Below, in pieces: positions 35,524 to 45,836 of a DNA stretch of 46,060 bases. The notes below the pieces were generated by a model. It ran no database searches, was not told the DNA's origin, and worked only from the letters and a program-made list of their open reading frames with translations. Source of the stretch: Pseudomonadota bacterium (GTDB taxonomy: Bacteria; Myxococcota_A; UBA9042; GCA-2863065). How positions within the stretch are numbered: position 1 is the first letter of the stretch; every line of letters starts with the position of its first letter. The position numbers were made by a program, and so were the translations under genes. The stretch is from NCBI GenBank assembly GCA_947498315.1, contig CANMLD010000011.1, positions 1 through 46,060 of the forward strand, in the 5' to 3' direction.

Positions 35524-36860
35524 TGACTGTCCCGCTTAGGAAATCGAGCCCCCTTCTGAACTCTGAATTGCCCGCCTCGCTCGACCACGAGCTCCTCGAC
35601 ACCGATGCCATCGATGTTTGCCGCCGACTCCAAGACGCCGGTTTCACAACCTACCTCGTCGGCGGGTGCGTCCGTGACGCCCTGTTGGACCGCCAACCGA
35701 AGGACTTCGACGTCGGAACCAGCGCCACGCCTAATCAGGTTCGACGACTGTTTCGCAACTCGCGGCTCATCGGTCGGCGCTTCCGACTGGTCCACGTGCT
35801 CATCGGACCGAAAATTGTCGAGGTCGCCACATTTCGCGGCGCGGGCGATGGCGAGGAAGACAGTCAGGCCACCGAGAGCCCCTTCGACGGCGCCGAAGCC
35901 GACGAAGATGGCTTCATTAGGCGTGCCAATGTCTTCGGCTCCCCCGAGGAGGACGCGGCGTCACGCGACTTCACCATCAACGCGCTCTTCTACGACCCCG
36001 TCGCGCGGACCATCATCGACCATGTCGGTGGGTACGCGGACATCAAAGCGCGCCGAATCAAGACCATCGGGCCACCGGAGCTCCGATTCCGCGAAGACCC
36101 CGTACGCATTCTCCGGGCGATCAAGTTCTCGGCGCGTCTCGGATTTCGCATCGACGCACCGACCTTCGCAGCCATGCCCGTGGTCGCTGGCGACATCGAC
36201 AAGTGCCCGGTGGCTCGCGTCACGGAGGAGGTCTTCCGAATCGCGGAGAGCGGCCATATCAAGGACGCCGTCTCGCTAATGAACGACACGGACGTGCTTC
36301 GCGTGGTGCTCCCCGAGCTCGCGGACGCGCTGCCGGATCTGGCCGGTCGGTACGAGAAGCACCTCGAACTGGTCGACCATGTCGTTCGGGCGCATCGGGG
36401 GCTGCCGCGGGAGTTGGTGATTGCGCTCCTGTACTTCCCAATCCTCGAGTCCTGTTCGACGAGCACGGATCCGTCCGTCGTCGGTCGAGCAGTTGAAGCC
36501 TGGCTCAATCCAGTCGGTGTCCGCATGCACATCGCGGTGCGAAATCGGCTGTCGATTCGAGGCCTGCTGGTGCTCCTCCAACGTATGAAGGACCTCCGGC
36601 GTACTGTTCGTCTCTCACCGCACGACTGGCGCGCGCTGCCGCTAGCTCTGACGGTGTTGCGTCTCCTTTATCGGCGTGACGGGACCGGACGGGAGGTCTA
36701 CCAACACTGGCGTCAGATAGCGGCCGAGCAGGGCCTCGCGTGGGTCCCGGCGGAGTCTCCACTGGTCGACACGGGCGACGTTCATTTCCGAGAACCACGC
36801 CGTCCCGCAACCGAAGGCTCTCGAAGTACTGGCTCGCGCGGAATGCGGGGAGCGAGCTGA
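35523..36860 (+). CDS. pcnB: Poly(A) polymerase / tRNA nucleotidyltransferase family protein (PcnB-like)
   Basis: TYLVGGCVRDALLDRQPKDFDVGTSATPNQVRRLFRNSRLIGRRFRLVHV, SRDFTINALFYDP, EDPVRILRAIKFSARLGFRID. Start ambiguous (GTG 35523 or GTG 35463). Confidence 0.92.
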   Translation: MTVPLRKSSPLLNSELPASLDHELLDTDAIDVCRRLQDAGFTTYLVGGCVRDALLDRQPKDFDVGTSATPNQVRRLFRNSRLIGRRFRLVHVLIGPKIVEVATFRGAGDGEEDSQATESPFDGAEADEDGFIRRANVFGSPEEDAASRDFTINALFYDPVARTIIDHVGGYADIKARRIKTIGPPELRFREDPVRILRAIKFSARLGFRIDAPTFAAMPVVAGDIDKCPVARVTEEVFRIAESGHIKDAVSLMNDTDVLRVVLPELADALPDLAGRYEKHLELVDHVVRAHRGLPRELVIALLYFPILESCSTSTDPSVVGRAVEAWLNPVGVRMHIAVRNRLSIRGLLVLLQRMKDLRRTVRLSPHDWRALPLALTVLRLLYRRDGTGREVYQHWRQIAAEQGLAWVPAESPLVDTGDVHFREPRRPATEGSRSTGSRGMRGAS

Positions 36861-37576
36861 TGTTCGCGCTATTGCTAGCCGGCTGTCTCGTCGCGGCAAC
36901 GGACCCGCAGGCGCTCCTCGCTCGCACCGACGCCGCCGCGAACCGTGCCAAGGACGTCGTCCTCGAGCTCGCGATCTCCGTTGAGATCCCGGGTGTCGAA
37001 CGGCTCGCCCGCACGGTTCGGGTCTGGCAGCGTGGTCAGGACCAGCGACTCGTGAAGTTCGTCGCGCCGGCTCGTCTGCGTGGAACCGGACTTCTGATGC
37101 CGGAGGCCGGACAGACCTTCCTGTATCTCCCGGCCTACGAAAAGGTGCGACGTATCGTCGGGCGCGATGGGGCCGGGTCCTTCATGGGGACCGGGTTCTC
37201 TATCGGTGACCTCGCGAGGACACGTTTCCAAAGTGACTACACCGCGGCTCTCGTGTCGGAGAGCCCAGCAAGTGACGTTCTGAAGCTCACACCGAAAGCC
37301 TCGGACGCGCACGACCACGCGGCGCTCATCGTCACGATTCGACGAGAAGACTCATTGGTCTCGCGAATCGAGGCTGTAGATGCCGCGGGAAAGGCGATTC
37401 GAACGCTCGTGGCCAGTGACTTTCGTGCCGTGGGCGGTTACACAGTAGCGCATCACGTCGACGTGCTCGAACATGCTGCTCGTCGGAAGACGACGGCACA
37501 ACTCGAGTCGGTGCAATTCGACACCGGGCTGTCGCCAGACTTCTTCACGGAGCGGGAATTACGACGCGCACCGTGA
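36860..37576 (+). CDS. LolA-like outer-membrane lipoprotein-sorting family protein
   Basis: KFVAPARLRGTGLLMPEAGQTFLYLPAYEKVRRIVGRDGAGSFMGTGFSIGDLARTRF is typical of the LolA-like family. ATG overlaps the pcnB stop (TGATG). Confidence 0.82.
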   Translation: MFALLLAGCLVAATDPQALLARTDAAANRAKDVVLELAISVEIPGVERLARTVRVWQRGQDQRLVKFVAPARLRGTGLLMPEAGQTFLYLPAYEKVRRIVGRDGAGSFMGTGFSIGDLARTRFQSDYTAALVSESPASDVLKLTPKASDAHDHAALIVTIRREDSLVSRIEAVDAAGKAIRTLVASDFRAVGGYTVAHHVDVLEHAARRKTTAQLESVQFDTGLSPDFFTERELRRAP

Positions 37577-37668
37577 CGTCGAGAGTGGAGACCGACGAGC
37601 GGTCCAGAGCAAAGAGACCGGCCGTCGCGCCGGAGTGGAGTCGGCCTGAGAGGCCGGGGAGAACGCGA

Positions 37669-38265
37669 ATGAAGACGATGAAGAACATGGCCGCTCGAGT
37701 AGTCACGATGTCGCTTTTCGGCGTGGCCGCGATTGGCTGCAGCGACGACGCGAGCTCGTCGACGGCGACGACAGACGGTGCAGACGGCACTGACGGAACG
37801 GATGGAACCACTCCAGCTTTCACTGGAGGCAACTTTCAGCTCACGACGCAAGCCGTCGATGACGAGTGCCTCGAAGGGAGCCTCAGCATCGTCTTCATGC
37901 CGGAAGGGGATGCCAAGCCGTACAAGCTGGCGAACACGACCGAGCTCCCGGCCTCCGACGCGCTCCCCGCTTCGTACAAGATCAGCCTGCAGGCACCGTT
38001 CACGGAGCTCCCCGTCAAGGTCGAGGCCGACGGCTCCAACATGAAGATCGCCGACGCCAATCAGACGGACATCCTCGTCGACGAGGACCAGTGGGCCGAC
38101 TGCAGAGCCAACATGGAGATCGACGCCAGCATCACTATCGCTGACGACGACAACGTCGACGTCAACGCGACCATCACAGTGACCGGCTGGAACGGCTCCA
38201 CCTGCCCCGTCGCCACCAGCGGCTGCACAATCAAGCTGACCATGACGGGCGACCGCGTCGAGTGA
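37669..38265 (+). CDS. Secreted lipoprotein of unknown function
   Basis: MKTMKNMAARVVTMSLFGVAAIGCSDD lipobox, DGADGTDGTDGT low-complexity segment. Confidence 0.7.
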   Translation: MKTMKNMAARVVTMSLFGVAAIGCSDDASSSTATTDGADGTDGTDGTTPAFTGGNFQLTTQAVDDECLEGSLSIVFMPEGDAKPYKLANTTELPASDALPASYKISLQAPFTELPVKVEADGSNMKIADANQTDILVDEDQWADCRANMEIDASITIADDDNVDVNATITVTGWNGSTCPVATSGCTIKLTMTGDRVE

Positions 38266-39827
38266 TCGCGCAGGGCCGGCCGACGTCCGCGTCTTGGTCG
38301 GCCCGATCGTGCCGTGCTGAGCTCACTCGGGTGCACTCGAGCCAAAGCTCGTCAACCCAGCCCGTTCGCCTCCGGCATCCCATCGCGTGGACGTGGCCCA
38401 CGGGGCGTTCCGTGACACTCCTCGTCGCGCTACTGACCGCTTCGAGCCCGTCTCGAGCCGACGATGGCGAAAGTCAGGTCCGCTTCGGAGGTCGTTTCGC
38501 CACGGCCATGCAGCTCGGCCTCAGCGGCTGCAGCGGCGCTGAGAGTTGCCGCTTCCTCAACTTTCGCAACGCCAACGTCCTCGGGCTGACCGTCGATGCG
38601 ACGCCGTCGCGGACCGTGGAGTTGAGGGCGGGCGTCGCCGTCCGGAACATCAACGTCGCCGACATCGAGACCTTCGACGACACAGGCGACATCTCAAAGG
38701 TTCAGCCGGTCGACATACGCCCGCTCGAGTCGAAGATCGTCCTCTTCGACCTCTTCGGCGCCGGAGGTCTGGATCTCACCGCTGGCTACGTCCGGATCGC
38801 ATGGGGCACGGCCGATGGCGTCAGCCCAACCGACATCGTCAACGCCTACGATCTCGAAGACGGCTCCGGCTTCGATGCCCGCCTGCCCACGATGGCCGTC
38901 GGCGTCGGCTATACGGTCTCCCGGTTCCGCTTCGACGCCTGGATGTTGCCGCTCTTCGAGCCAGCGATCCTGCCGGTGGACAGCATCGACGTGACCGCGC
39001 TCGGCGATACCGCCAACGTCTTCGATCTCCGCGACCTGTCGAGCAGCGCGCCGCCGGAGGTCCGCCAAGTCGAGACGCCGACGACCACGCCCGAAAACAA
39101 CGCAAGCAACATCGCCGTCGCGGCGCGCGCACGCTGGGAGAGCCCCGTGGGTGATTTCTCCCTCATGTTCTACCGAGGCCACGAGTCGCTGCCACAAGCG
39201 CACGGCGATGCGCGGCTCACTGGCTTTCAAACATCGAACCGCGTGGACCTCGGCGTGCCGCTCGTCTACCCGACCCTCATGATGGCGGGCGCCGACTGGC
39301 GCGGCGAGCTCGGCGGTGACGTCTCGGGCTGGATCGACGTCGGCGTCTTCTTCCCAGGTGAGGCCGCGCTCTCCATCTCTCGCTCACAACTCGAAGCCTT
39401 GGTGACCCTCGGGCGTATCGACGAGGTCCCAGACCCGCTCCCCCGGCAGGTGACTCAGGACGACGCTCCGTACGTCAAGGTCGTCGCTGGTGCCGACGTG
39501 CTCCTGAACGACACGATCTACCTCAACCTACAATACGCCTATGGCTCCGCCCTCGAACGGCAGCGCGCCGACCTCCATCATTACGCGCTCTTCGCCGTAC
39601 GGGTCTCGCTCCTCGATGGCCGACTCGAGCTCGAGGCACGCGGCGTCTTCGAAGCGACACTGGACAGAGCCTTTGGCTTTCAGGCGGGCGGCGCTATCAG
39701 TTGGCTACATGGCGACGCGGCGAGGCTTAGCTTGAGCACCACCTTTCTGGACGGAGAAGCCGGGACGACCCTGCGAAAACTCGACCGGATGTCCCACCTC
39801 CGCCTCTCAGTGGACACACGGTTTTAG
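38262..39827 (+). CDS. DUF1302-like outer-membrane beta-barrel protein
   Basis: VRFGGRFATAMQLGLSGCSGAESCRFLNFRNANVLGLTVDATPSRTVELRAGV..., alternating amphipathic strands, C-terminal LRLSVDTRF. The true start may be downstream of 38262. Confidence 0.7.
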   Translation: MIAQGRPTSASWSARSCRAELTRVHSSQSSSTQPVRLRHPIAWTWPTGRSVTLLVALLTASSPSRADDGESQVRFGGRFATAMQLGLSGCSGAESCRFLNFRNANVLGLTVDATPSRTVELRAGVAVRNINVADIETFDDTGDISKVQPVDIRPLESKIVLFDLFGAGGLDLTAGYVRIAWGTADGVSPTDIVNAYDLEDGSGFDARLPTMAVGVGYTVSRFRFDAWMLPLFEPAILPVDSIDVTALGDTANVFDLRDLSSSAPPEVRQVETPTTTPENNASNIAVAARARWESPVGDFSLMFYRGHESLPQAHGDARLTGFQTSNRVDLGVPLVYPTLMMAGADWRGELGGDVSGWIDVGVFFPGEAALSISRSQLEALVTLGRIDEVPDPLPRQVTQDDAPYVKVVAGADVLLNDTIYLNLQYAYGSALERQRADLHHYALFAVRVSLLDGRLELEARGVFEATLDRAFGFQAGGAISWLHGDAARLSLSTTFLDGEAGTTLRKLDRMSHLRLSVDTRF

Positions 39828-40058
39828 GGCAGCGTGGTCTGATGACGCTGCCGACTCGGACGCACCCTCTAACCCAGCGATGACCCCTGCGCCTCGGGTA
39901 TCATTCGACGTTTGACGTGGACCCTCCGTATCCATAGTCTGTCGGGGCCGAGGTGCGCTTGGCGGTCGTTACGTGTTCAAACGGGTCCATCCCTACGGCA
40001 GCCGTGCCGGAACGACGACGCGCTCAAGCCATGGTTTCAGCAGGAGGCAATCGTGTCG

Positions 40059-41447
40059 ATGAAGCGACTTTCAACCATGATGGTGACCAGTCTCGCGATG
40101 GGCTTGAGCGCTTGCGGTGGCGCGGTCCAGACGGAGACCGGCCCTGCGGGCACCACATCCGGAGCCCTCTCAACGAGCGGCGCGATCGCCCCCGCAGCGC
40201 CTCTCGATAAGTCGCTGTCCGCGCCCTCGCAGCTCACCATGCCTCTGGCGCCAACGCCCATGCCCAAGGCAGCTCTCCCCGCGAAGGTCGGCGCTGCAGC
40301 CGCCGTGGCGCCTGCCGCCACCAACGCCGGCACAGCCCCATCGGCCGTGACTCCCTCAGTTGCCGCACCCGCAGCAGTTGAGGAGGCGGCTATCCCCGCC
40401 GTGAGCGGCGACGCCGCGCCGGTCGCAGCCGGGTCGGCCATTGCCGACGCCAGGGTCGCGGCCATTGCCCTCGATTCGAAGTACTTGACCGCTGACGAAC
40501 GGCTCAAGCTCGTTGGGCTTGCAGTCGAGACGGTGTGCCTCGGCTTCTCCTTCGACCAGACCGAGCACCCACGGGTCATCGCACAGCTTCATGCCTCCTC
40601 CGGCATCGACGCCAAGACCTTCGACCGGCATCTACCGAGCCTGTTCGCCGAGACAGCAACTTCGGAAGCGGTGGGCCGGACCAGACTGCTCTGCAGCGAG
40701 TCGACGGCGCCTCCAGAAGCTGTGGCGCTCTCAGATGCCGACCGTCCGCTACTCGAGACGCTGCTCGGTGTCACGCTGGGCGTCGGCAAAGCCAAAGCAG
40801 CCGTCGTCGATGACGCTGTTTACAACCGCGTCGTCGAGCTGCTTCGGACCCGTGAAGACTTCCGCAAAGCCTTCGTGCGCGAGGCGGCCGCGGCAATCGA
40901 AGCCCTTGCCGAGAGCAACGAGCCCGTGCCCACGACCGAAGCCGTTCAGCCGGGAGGTCCATCAGAGGCGCAGCTCCCTCAGATCGGCGCGGAAGATCCG
41001 CCGGCGGATGGCGGGTGCACGAGCGACAAGGACTGCAAGGGCGACCGGATCTGCGTAGACGGAAAGTGCGTCAATCCGCCCTCGGGCGACGCCCCTCCAG
41101 GGGATACGCCGCCAGCGGACCCGAATGAGCCCGCACCCGATCCGTCAAAGCCGGTGTCGGAGACGCTTCGCTTCAGCGGCTCGCTCAGCGGCAGCGGCAC
41201 GGTCAGCTTTCGCATCAAGGGCCGTACCATCACAGGTGCCTCGGCGTCCGTGCAAGGTATCAACTTCAGCTTGAAGTCGAGCGGCATCGACGGCAAGGGG
41301 GGCTTCCAGCTCATCGGTAACAACGGCGGCAACTACGTCCGTATCCGCGCGACCTACAGCGCCGGCAAGAAGTGGGCTAAGGGCAGCTTCGAGGGCACCA
41401 TTAACAAGCGAAAGATCTCTGGATCGGTCACGGCCTCCGCCCGCTAA
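40059..41447 (+). CDS. Lipoprotein with Ala/Pro-rich region and one CxSDxDC cysteine module
   Basis: MKRLSTMMVTSLAMGLSACGG lipobox at ATG 40059 (upstream caggaggcaa RBS); GCTSDKDCKGDRICVDGKCVNPP. Confidence 0.75.
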   Translation: MKRLSTMMVTSLAMGLSACGGAVQTETGPAGTTSGALSTSGAIAPAAPLDKSLSAPSQLTMPLAPTPMPKAALPAKVGAAAAVAPAATNAGTAPSAVTPSVAAPAAVEEAAIPAVSGDAAPVAAGSAIADARVAAIALDSKYLTADERLKLVGLAVETVCLGFSFDQTEHPRVIAQLHASSGIDAKTFDRHLPSLFAETATSEAVGRTRLLCSESTAPPEAVALSDADRPLLETLLGVTLGVGKAKAAVVDDAVYNRVVELLRTREDFRKAFVREAAAAIEALAESNEPVPTTEAVQPGGPSEAQLPQIGAEDPPADGGCTSDKDCKGDRICVDGKCVNPPSGDAPPGDTPPADPNEPAPDPSKPVSETLRFSGSLSGSGTVSFRIKGRTITGASASVQGINFSLKSSGIDGKGGFQLIGNNGGNYVRIRATYSAGKKWAKGSFEGTINKRKISGSVTASAR

Positions 41448-41455
41448 CACTAGTG

Positions 41456-42655
41456 CTACCCGGCGAGGAGCCGTCGCGTGACGGCGTCCGCCAGGCTCCG
41501 CCCCCTCGGCGTGAGCCTTAGCCTTCCCCCGATGACCTCCACTACACCCTCTCGCAGAAGCGGAGCCAGCCGTTCTTCGAGCCCACATGAGGCATCGAGT
41601 TCGAGCTCGGCGCCGAGCGCCTCGAGGTCCACTCCCGAGCCGTAGCGCAACCCCGTCATCACACGCTCGTCTCGGTGATCGTCTCGAGACACGAGCTCCT
41701 CGGTCCCGACGGGGTCCTGACCACTCATCGCAGCACGAAGGTACTCTTTATGGGGGCGGAGGTTCTCACGCCGCCGAGCACCGCCCGGGCGCCATCCCGA
41801 GAACGAATGGGCCCCCGCGCCGAGCCCGAGATAGGGCTGGCCGAGCCAATAGCCCGTATTGTGGAGGCTCTCGAAGCCAGGCCTGCAATAGCTCGAGATC
41901 TCATAGGCGTGGAGCCCGTAGGACGCCAAGGTCGGTTCGATGAGCTCCCACTGGTCGGCGGCGACGTCCTCGGTGGGTAGGGACAGACGCCCATCCCGAA
42001 CGGCGCGTTCGAGCCCGGTGCGAGGCTCGACCGTGAGGTGGTAGAGGCTCAAGTGGTCCACCCCGGTATCGAGCACCCGGACCAGCGTGTCCCGCCAGGA
42101 CGCCGCCGTAGAACCGGGGAGACCGAAGATGAGGTCGACGGTAACAGCGGGGAAGGTCCTGACCGCGACGTCGAGCGCCGCGAGACCGAGGGGCGCGTCG
42201 TGACTACGCCCCAGGATGTGAAGCTCGGCGTCAGTCACGGCCTGCAGGCCCAGGCTCAAGCGGGTGATGCCCGCCTGCACATAGGCCGCGAGCAGCGCGC
42301 CGTCGGCCGCCTCATTGGGGTTGGCCTCGAGAGTGACCTCCGGTGCGACGGCTCTCGTCGCGGCCACGAGGTGAGCGAGCGTGTCCGCGACGCCGGCGGC
42401 GCCCCATAGCGACGGTGTGCCACCGCCAAAGTAGATGCTCAGGACGTCCCGACCGGCAATCTCGGGCAGACGCAGGTCCGACTCCGCTCGTACCGCCGCC
42501 GTGTAGTCGGCCCGCGGGATCTCGGTCACGCGAGCGACGTTGAAGTCGCAGTAGCGGCATCGCACGGTGCAATAGGGGAAATGCAAGTAGATCGAGGCTG
42601 TACGACGCGAGTCGATGCGCTCGTGCGGCAGCATGCGCGCCATTGTGAGCGTCAC
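41456..42655 (-). CDS. hemW: HemW-like radical SAM protein (coproporphyrinogen III oxidase family)
   Basis: SIYLHFPYCTVRCRYCDFNV (CxxxCxxC), YFGGGTPSLWG, TLEANPNEA, LSLGLQAV, DLIFGLPGST, LGLGAGAHSF. Start GTG 42655 (GTGA overlap) or ATG 42643. Confidence 0.9.
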   Translation of the reverse strand: MTLTMARMLPHERIDSRRTASIYLHFPYCTVRCRYCDFNVARVTEIPRADYTAAVRAESDLRLPEIAGRDVLSIYFGGGTPSLWGAAGVADTLAHLVAATRAVAPEVTLEANPNEAADGALLAAYVQAGITRLSLGLQAVTDAELHILGRSHDAPLGLAALDVAVRTFPAVTVDLIFGLPGSTAASWRDTLVRVLDTGVDHLSLYHLTVEPRTGLERAVRDGRLSLPTEDVAADQWELIEPTLASYGLHAYEISSYCRPGFESLHNTGYWLGQPYLGLGAGAHSFSGWRPGGARRRENLRPHKEYLRAAMSGQDPVGTEELVSRDDHRDERVMTGLRYGSGVDLEALGAELELDASCGLEERLAPLLREGVVEVIGGRLRLTPRGRSLADAVTRRLLAG

Positions 42656-43734
42656 GATAGCCTCACGGCGGCGATTCGGATGGGGCTCGCTTCGACCCGA
42701 GTAAGTCGTCGCGCGCCTTCCGGGGTGCGGTCTATGAAGAGCTCGCCATCGAGCGTGTAGCTCCCTAACGCATCGAGAACGCGCGCGTCCGGCACGTCGA
42801 GGACGGACGGCGACGTAGAGACGCCGCCAATCATCAGCGATGGAATGAGCCGAATGATCCGGCCCGGATGGGTCTCGAGGAGCACCTTGGCAAAGAACCC
42901 CTGGCCGTCGGTTGGAACGGCGATGGCCGTGAAAGCGCCCTTGGCGATGGCGAGGTCGATGGTCGTGGCCACGGCCCCCAGGTTCACGTCGAAGACGCGG
43001 TCGTCGACGCGGACTGGCCTGCCAGTCGCGTCGAGCTTCCAACCGTGTTCCCGCCACATCCGAGTCCCGACGGTGTAACCGACGAACACTTCAGTGAGAA
43101 ACTGGAGCAGCCCGCTGTAGCCTTCACCAAAGAGCGTATACATCTCGACGGCGTTGGCCACGATCTCAGTGCCGAAGACGAAGCCCAGCTGGCTGCGGCG
43201 GGTTGTGCCATCGACGTCTTCGGTAACGGAGATGAGACGGATCTCCCGAGTAGACAGGTCCGCAAGCCGCTTCCCCTCGAATCGACGGCGGAAGTCGACA
43301 ACCGTACGAACGGGGTTGCTCGAGGTCCCGGTCGATCGCGACACGATGTTGAGCGTGCCGCCGTTCAGGAACAGCAGCCGAGGGATTGGGACTGACCGTC
43401 CGAGACGTTGTGAGGCCGCCCTACAGAGCGCCACCAACCGGTTCACACCGAGGTGCAACGTGCCGTCCCCGCCGTTCAGCCCAATGACGTTCACGCCACG
43501 GCGCACGAGCAGATGCACGAGGGCGTCGTCGAGCTCAGCCGCGGTGCGCGTCATGACGGACTCGGACGGGCTGTGCAGCGCTCGCGGGAGCAGCTGATCG
43601 TAGAGCCTCGTGCGGGCGTTCGTTCGCGAGAATGGGTTGGTGATGACGCCGAGCCGCGCTGGGCGCTCAGGCGAGAGGTTCTGCAGTAGAGCGCCCGCGG
43701 CCTCTGGGGTCAGCCCCGAGAAGGCTGTCGTCAT
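42652..43734 (-). CDS. Diacylglycerol/lipid kinase-family protein
   Basis: LGVITNPFSRTNARTR, VNVIGLNGGDGTLHLGVNRL, LLFLNGGTLNIVSR. ATG at 43734. Confidence 0.85.
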   Translation of the reverse strand: MTTAFSGLTPEAAGALLQNLSPERPARLGVITNPFSRTNARTRLYDQLLPRALHSPSESVMTRTAAELDDALVHLLVRRGVNVIGLNGGDGTLHLGVNRLVALCRAASQRLGRSVPIPRLLFLNGGTLNIVSRSTGTSSNPVRTVVDFRRRFEGKRLADLSTREIRLISVTEDVDGTTRRSQLGFVFGTEIVANAVEMYTLFGEGYSGLLQFLTEVFVGYTVGTRMWREHGWKLDATGRPVRVDDRVFDVNLGAVATTIDLAIAKGAFTAIAVPTDGQGFFAKVLLETHPGRIIRLIPSLMIGGVSTSPSVLDVPDARVLDALGSYTLDGELFIDRTPEGARRLTRVEASPIRIAAVRLS

Positions 43735-43820
43735 TGAAGGCGGGTCCTGCGCTGGCGGGAGAATGGTCACGGTTTGGAGACGCGGGACGGGCCACCGGTG
43801 GACCGCGTCCCCGGCTCGGC

Positions 43821-45836
43821 TTACTCGGGCTCGATCGCAGTGAACTCGTTGGTCACGTCGATGTCCGACGACCCGATCTGGATGGTGGTGTCCCACACGC
43901 AGGGCAGCTCGCTCTTGCCCCATGCGTCGATGGTCAGGTTCGCGTCGAGGTCATAACACTGGCAGGCGGCCTGGGTCGCCAGACGGAAGCCGTTGCCGGT
44001 GTCGAGGTCGAGGTCGGTGAAGAACTTCGTGAGCTCCTGCTCGGCGAGCGGGATGGCCACGTCGCAGGCCGCCTTGGCGATGTTCGCCGTGAAGCCCGTG
44101 CCGCCGTTGGTGATGCTCTCAGCGAAGAGGTCGCAGCAGGTCGTGTTCGCGCTCTGGTCGAACTCGAGCTTGAGGCACTCCTTCCCGCCCACGAGGACCT
44201 TCAGGTACTCCTCGATGGAGTCTACCTTCGGGCTATCGGGAGATACGCCGGCGAGCAGCGGGAGTACTTCCTTCTCCACGATGTAGAGGAGCAGCGCGCC
44301 GTACTTGATGTTGAGCGAATGCTCGTTGATGTTCAGCATGAACTTGTTGTCGGGGTACTCGACCTTGCCGGACCACACACCGGTGATGGTGCCACCCTGA
44401 AATGCCTGAACCGAGAAGCTGCGCTTACCGCAGTTCTTATCGGTCGGGTCGCAGGTGGTCCCGAGCGTCCAGCGGTAGTTCACAGTGTGCCACTCGGCGG
44501 CGGTGGTCGCTTCGACGATGCTGCCGTCAAAGTTCGGCTCTTCGTTGATCTCGTAGGTCGCTACGAGCTCGAGCTCCTTCAGGATCTTGGCGAGGTCTTG
44601 CCCGGTGAAGAAGATGTCGCTCGCCGTGTCGTTCTGCTGAATGAGATCGACGAGGAGCTCGCCCATGAGCTGCTTGATGGCGAGTCCGACGGTGTCGAAG
44701 CACGTGTCCGCGATGCAGGGGTTCGCGGGATCGACGAACGCATACCCGCAGAGGTCGGAGATGACGCTCGTGTTCTTGCCGATGTCGCAGACGAGCACGA
44801 GGAGCTGAGCGGCCGGGTCGCTAAAGAGCCCGAGGACGACGTTGACCCACTTCTCCACGTTCTCCGGCAGTGCGCTCACGAGGTCGAAGCTAGTCGTGAC
44901 TTCGTACTGCTTCTTCCAGAGCGGCGGCAGGTCCGTGAGCTGCACTTGGACGGTCTTGGAGCCGACCCAGCTCACCTCGGCCTTCGTGTCATCGCAGCCG
45001 AAGACCATCGCCGGACCCGAAAGGTCCTTGCCGATGCCGACAACGGTGTATGCCTGGGTGCCTTCTTGCTCGAGACCAGGCAGCGACGTGAAGGCCGTCG
45101 ACTGGGTGAGGCCCTTCGGCGGCGAGCTCAGGTCGGCCGTGGGGAGGCTCTTTGGGTCGATATCGGTGCAAAGCCAAGGCTTCGCTTCCGTCTGCTTGAA
45201 GAGGTAGGTGGTGACGCCTTGAAAAGAGCGTGTACCGCCGTACTTGTAGGTGACGGTGAGCGGGATCTGGCCCTTCGGCGTGACCGCGATATCGAAGAAG
45301 AGCGGCGGGATCGTCACGTCGTCGAGCGACTCGACCTTGACCTCATACTGCTGAACCTGCTGAGCGGTCTGCGAGACCGTCGCCGAGGCGACGCCCTTGT
45401 CGACGCCCTCAGGGAGCGTGTAGCTCGTGTTGGTGTTGAGCTTCAGCGAGTTGTTCGGGTTCTTGGTGATGGTCCAGCGAACACCGACTTCGCCCACGAG
45501 CTCGTTGCCGCGAAGCGCTTTCACTTCGAGGTCGCGCGTCGTGTTGAAGGACATCGACACCGAACAGCGGTTGTTGCCCTTGCAAGTCACGCCATCGTCG
45601 CCCTTTTCAGCCACGAACTCGAGGCGGAGGGGATCGGTGCTCACGACGGTGTCGGCGGGTGGTGGACCGCCGTCGGGGGTGTCTTGAACGTCGGACCCGG
45701 GAAGGATTATCCCGTCGCTCTCTTCGACGTCGCCGCCTGCGATGGGTAGGCCAGAGCTACCGCCGTCATCGCCACAACCCTGAAACACGAGAGCGGCGAA
45801 CACCGTCGCCACCAAACACACATCAAGACGCTTCAT
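43821..45836 (-). CDS. Large secreted lipoprotein of unknown function
   Basis: MKRLDVCLVATVFAALVFQGCGDDGGSSG lipobox at ATG 45836; continuous coding frame. Confidence 0.75.
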   Translation of the reverse strand: MKRLDVCLVATVFAALVFQGCGDDGGSSGLPIAGGDVEESDGIILPGSDVQDTPDGGPPPADTVVSTDPLRLEFVAEKGDDGVTCKGNNRCSVSMSFNTTRDLEVKALRGNELVGEVGVRWTITKNPNNSLKLNTNTSYTLPEGVDKGVASATVSQTAQQVQQYEVKVESLDDVTIPPLFFDIAVTPKGQIPLTVTYKYGGTRSFQGVTTYLFKQTEAKPWLCTDIDPKSLPTADLSSPPKGLTQSTAFTSLPGLEQEGTQAYTVVGIGKDLSGPAMVFGCDDTKAEVSWVGSKTVQVQLTDLPPLWKKQYEVTTSFDLVSALPENVEKWVNVVLGLFSDPAAQLLVLVCDIGKNTSVISDLCGYAFVDPANPCIADTCFDTVGLAIKQLMGELLVDLIQQNDTASDIFFTGQDLAKILKELELVATYEINEEPNFDGSIVEATTAAEWHTVNYRWTLGTTCDPTDKNCGKRSFSVQAFQGGTITGVWSGKVEYPDNKFMLNINEHSLNIKYGALLLYIVEKEVLPLLAGVSPDSPKVDSIEEYLKVLVGGKECLKLEFDQSANTTCCDLFAESITNGGTGFTANIAKAACDVAIPLAEQELTKFFTDLDLDTGNGFRLATQAACQCYDLDANLTIDAWGKSELPCVWDTTIQIGSSDIDVTNEFTAIEPE

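Noticed and set aside
35229-35795. Minus-strand ORF containing CQENTA repeats
   Set aside because: Product of the 14-bp repeat plus antisense pcnB; no start/RBS or domain support.
43734-45749. 671-aa plus-strand ORF
   Set aside because: Antisense to the lipoprotein at 43821-45836, which has a clear lipobox signal; the antisense product is rich in repetitive Glu/Arg/Val typical of GC-skewed antisense frames.
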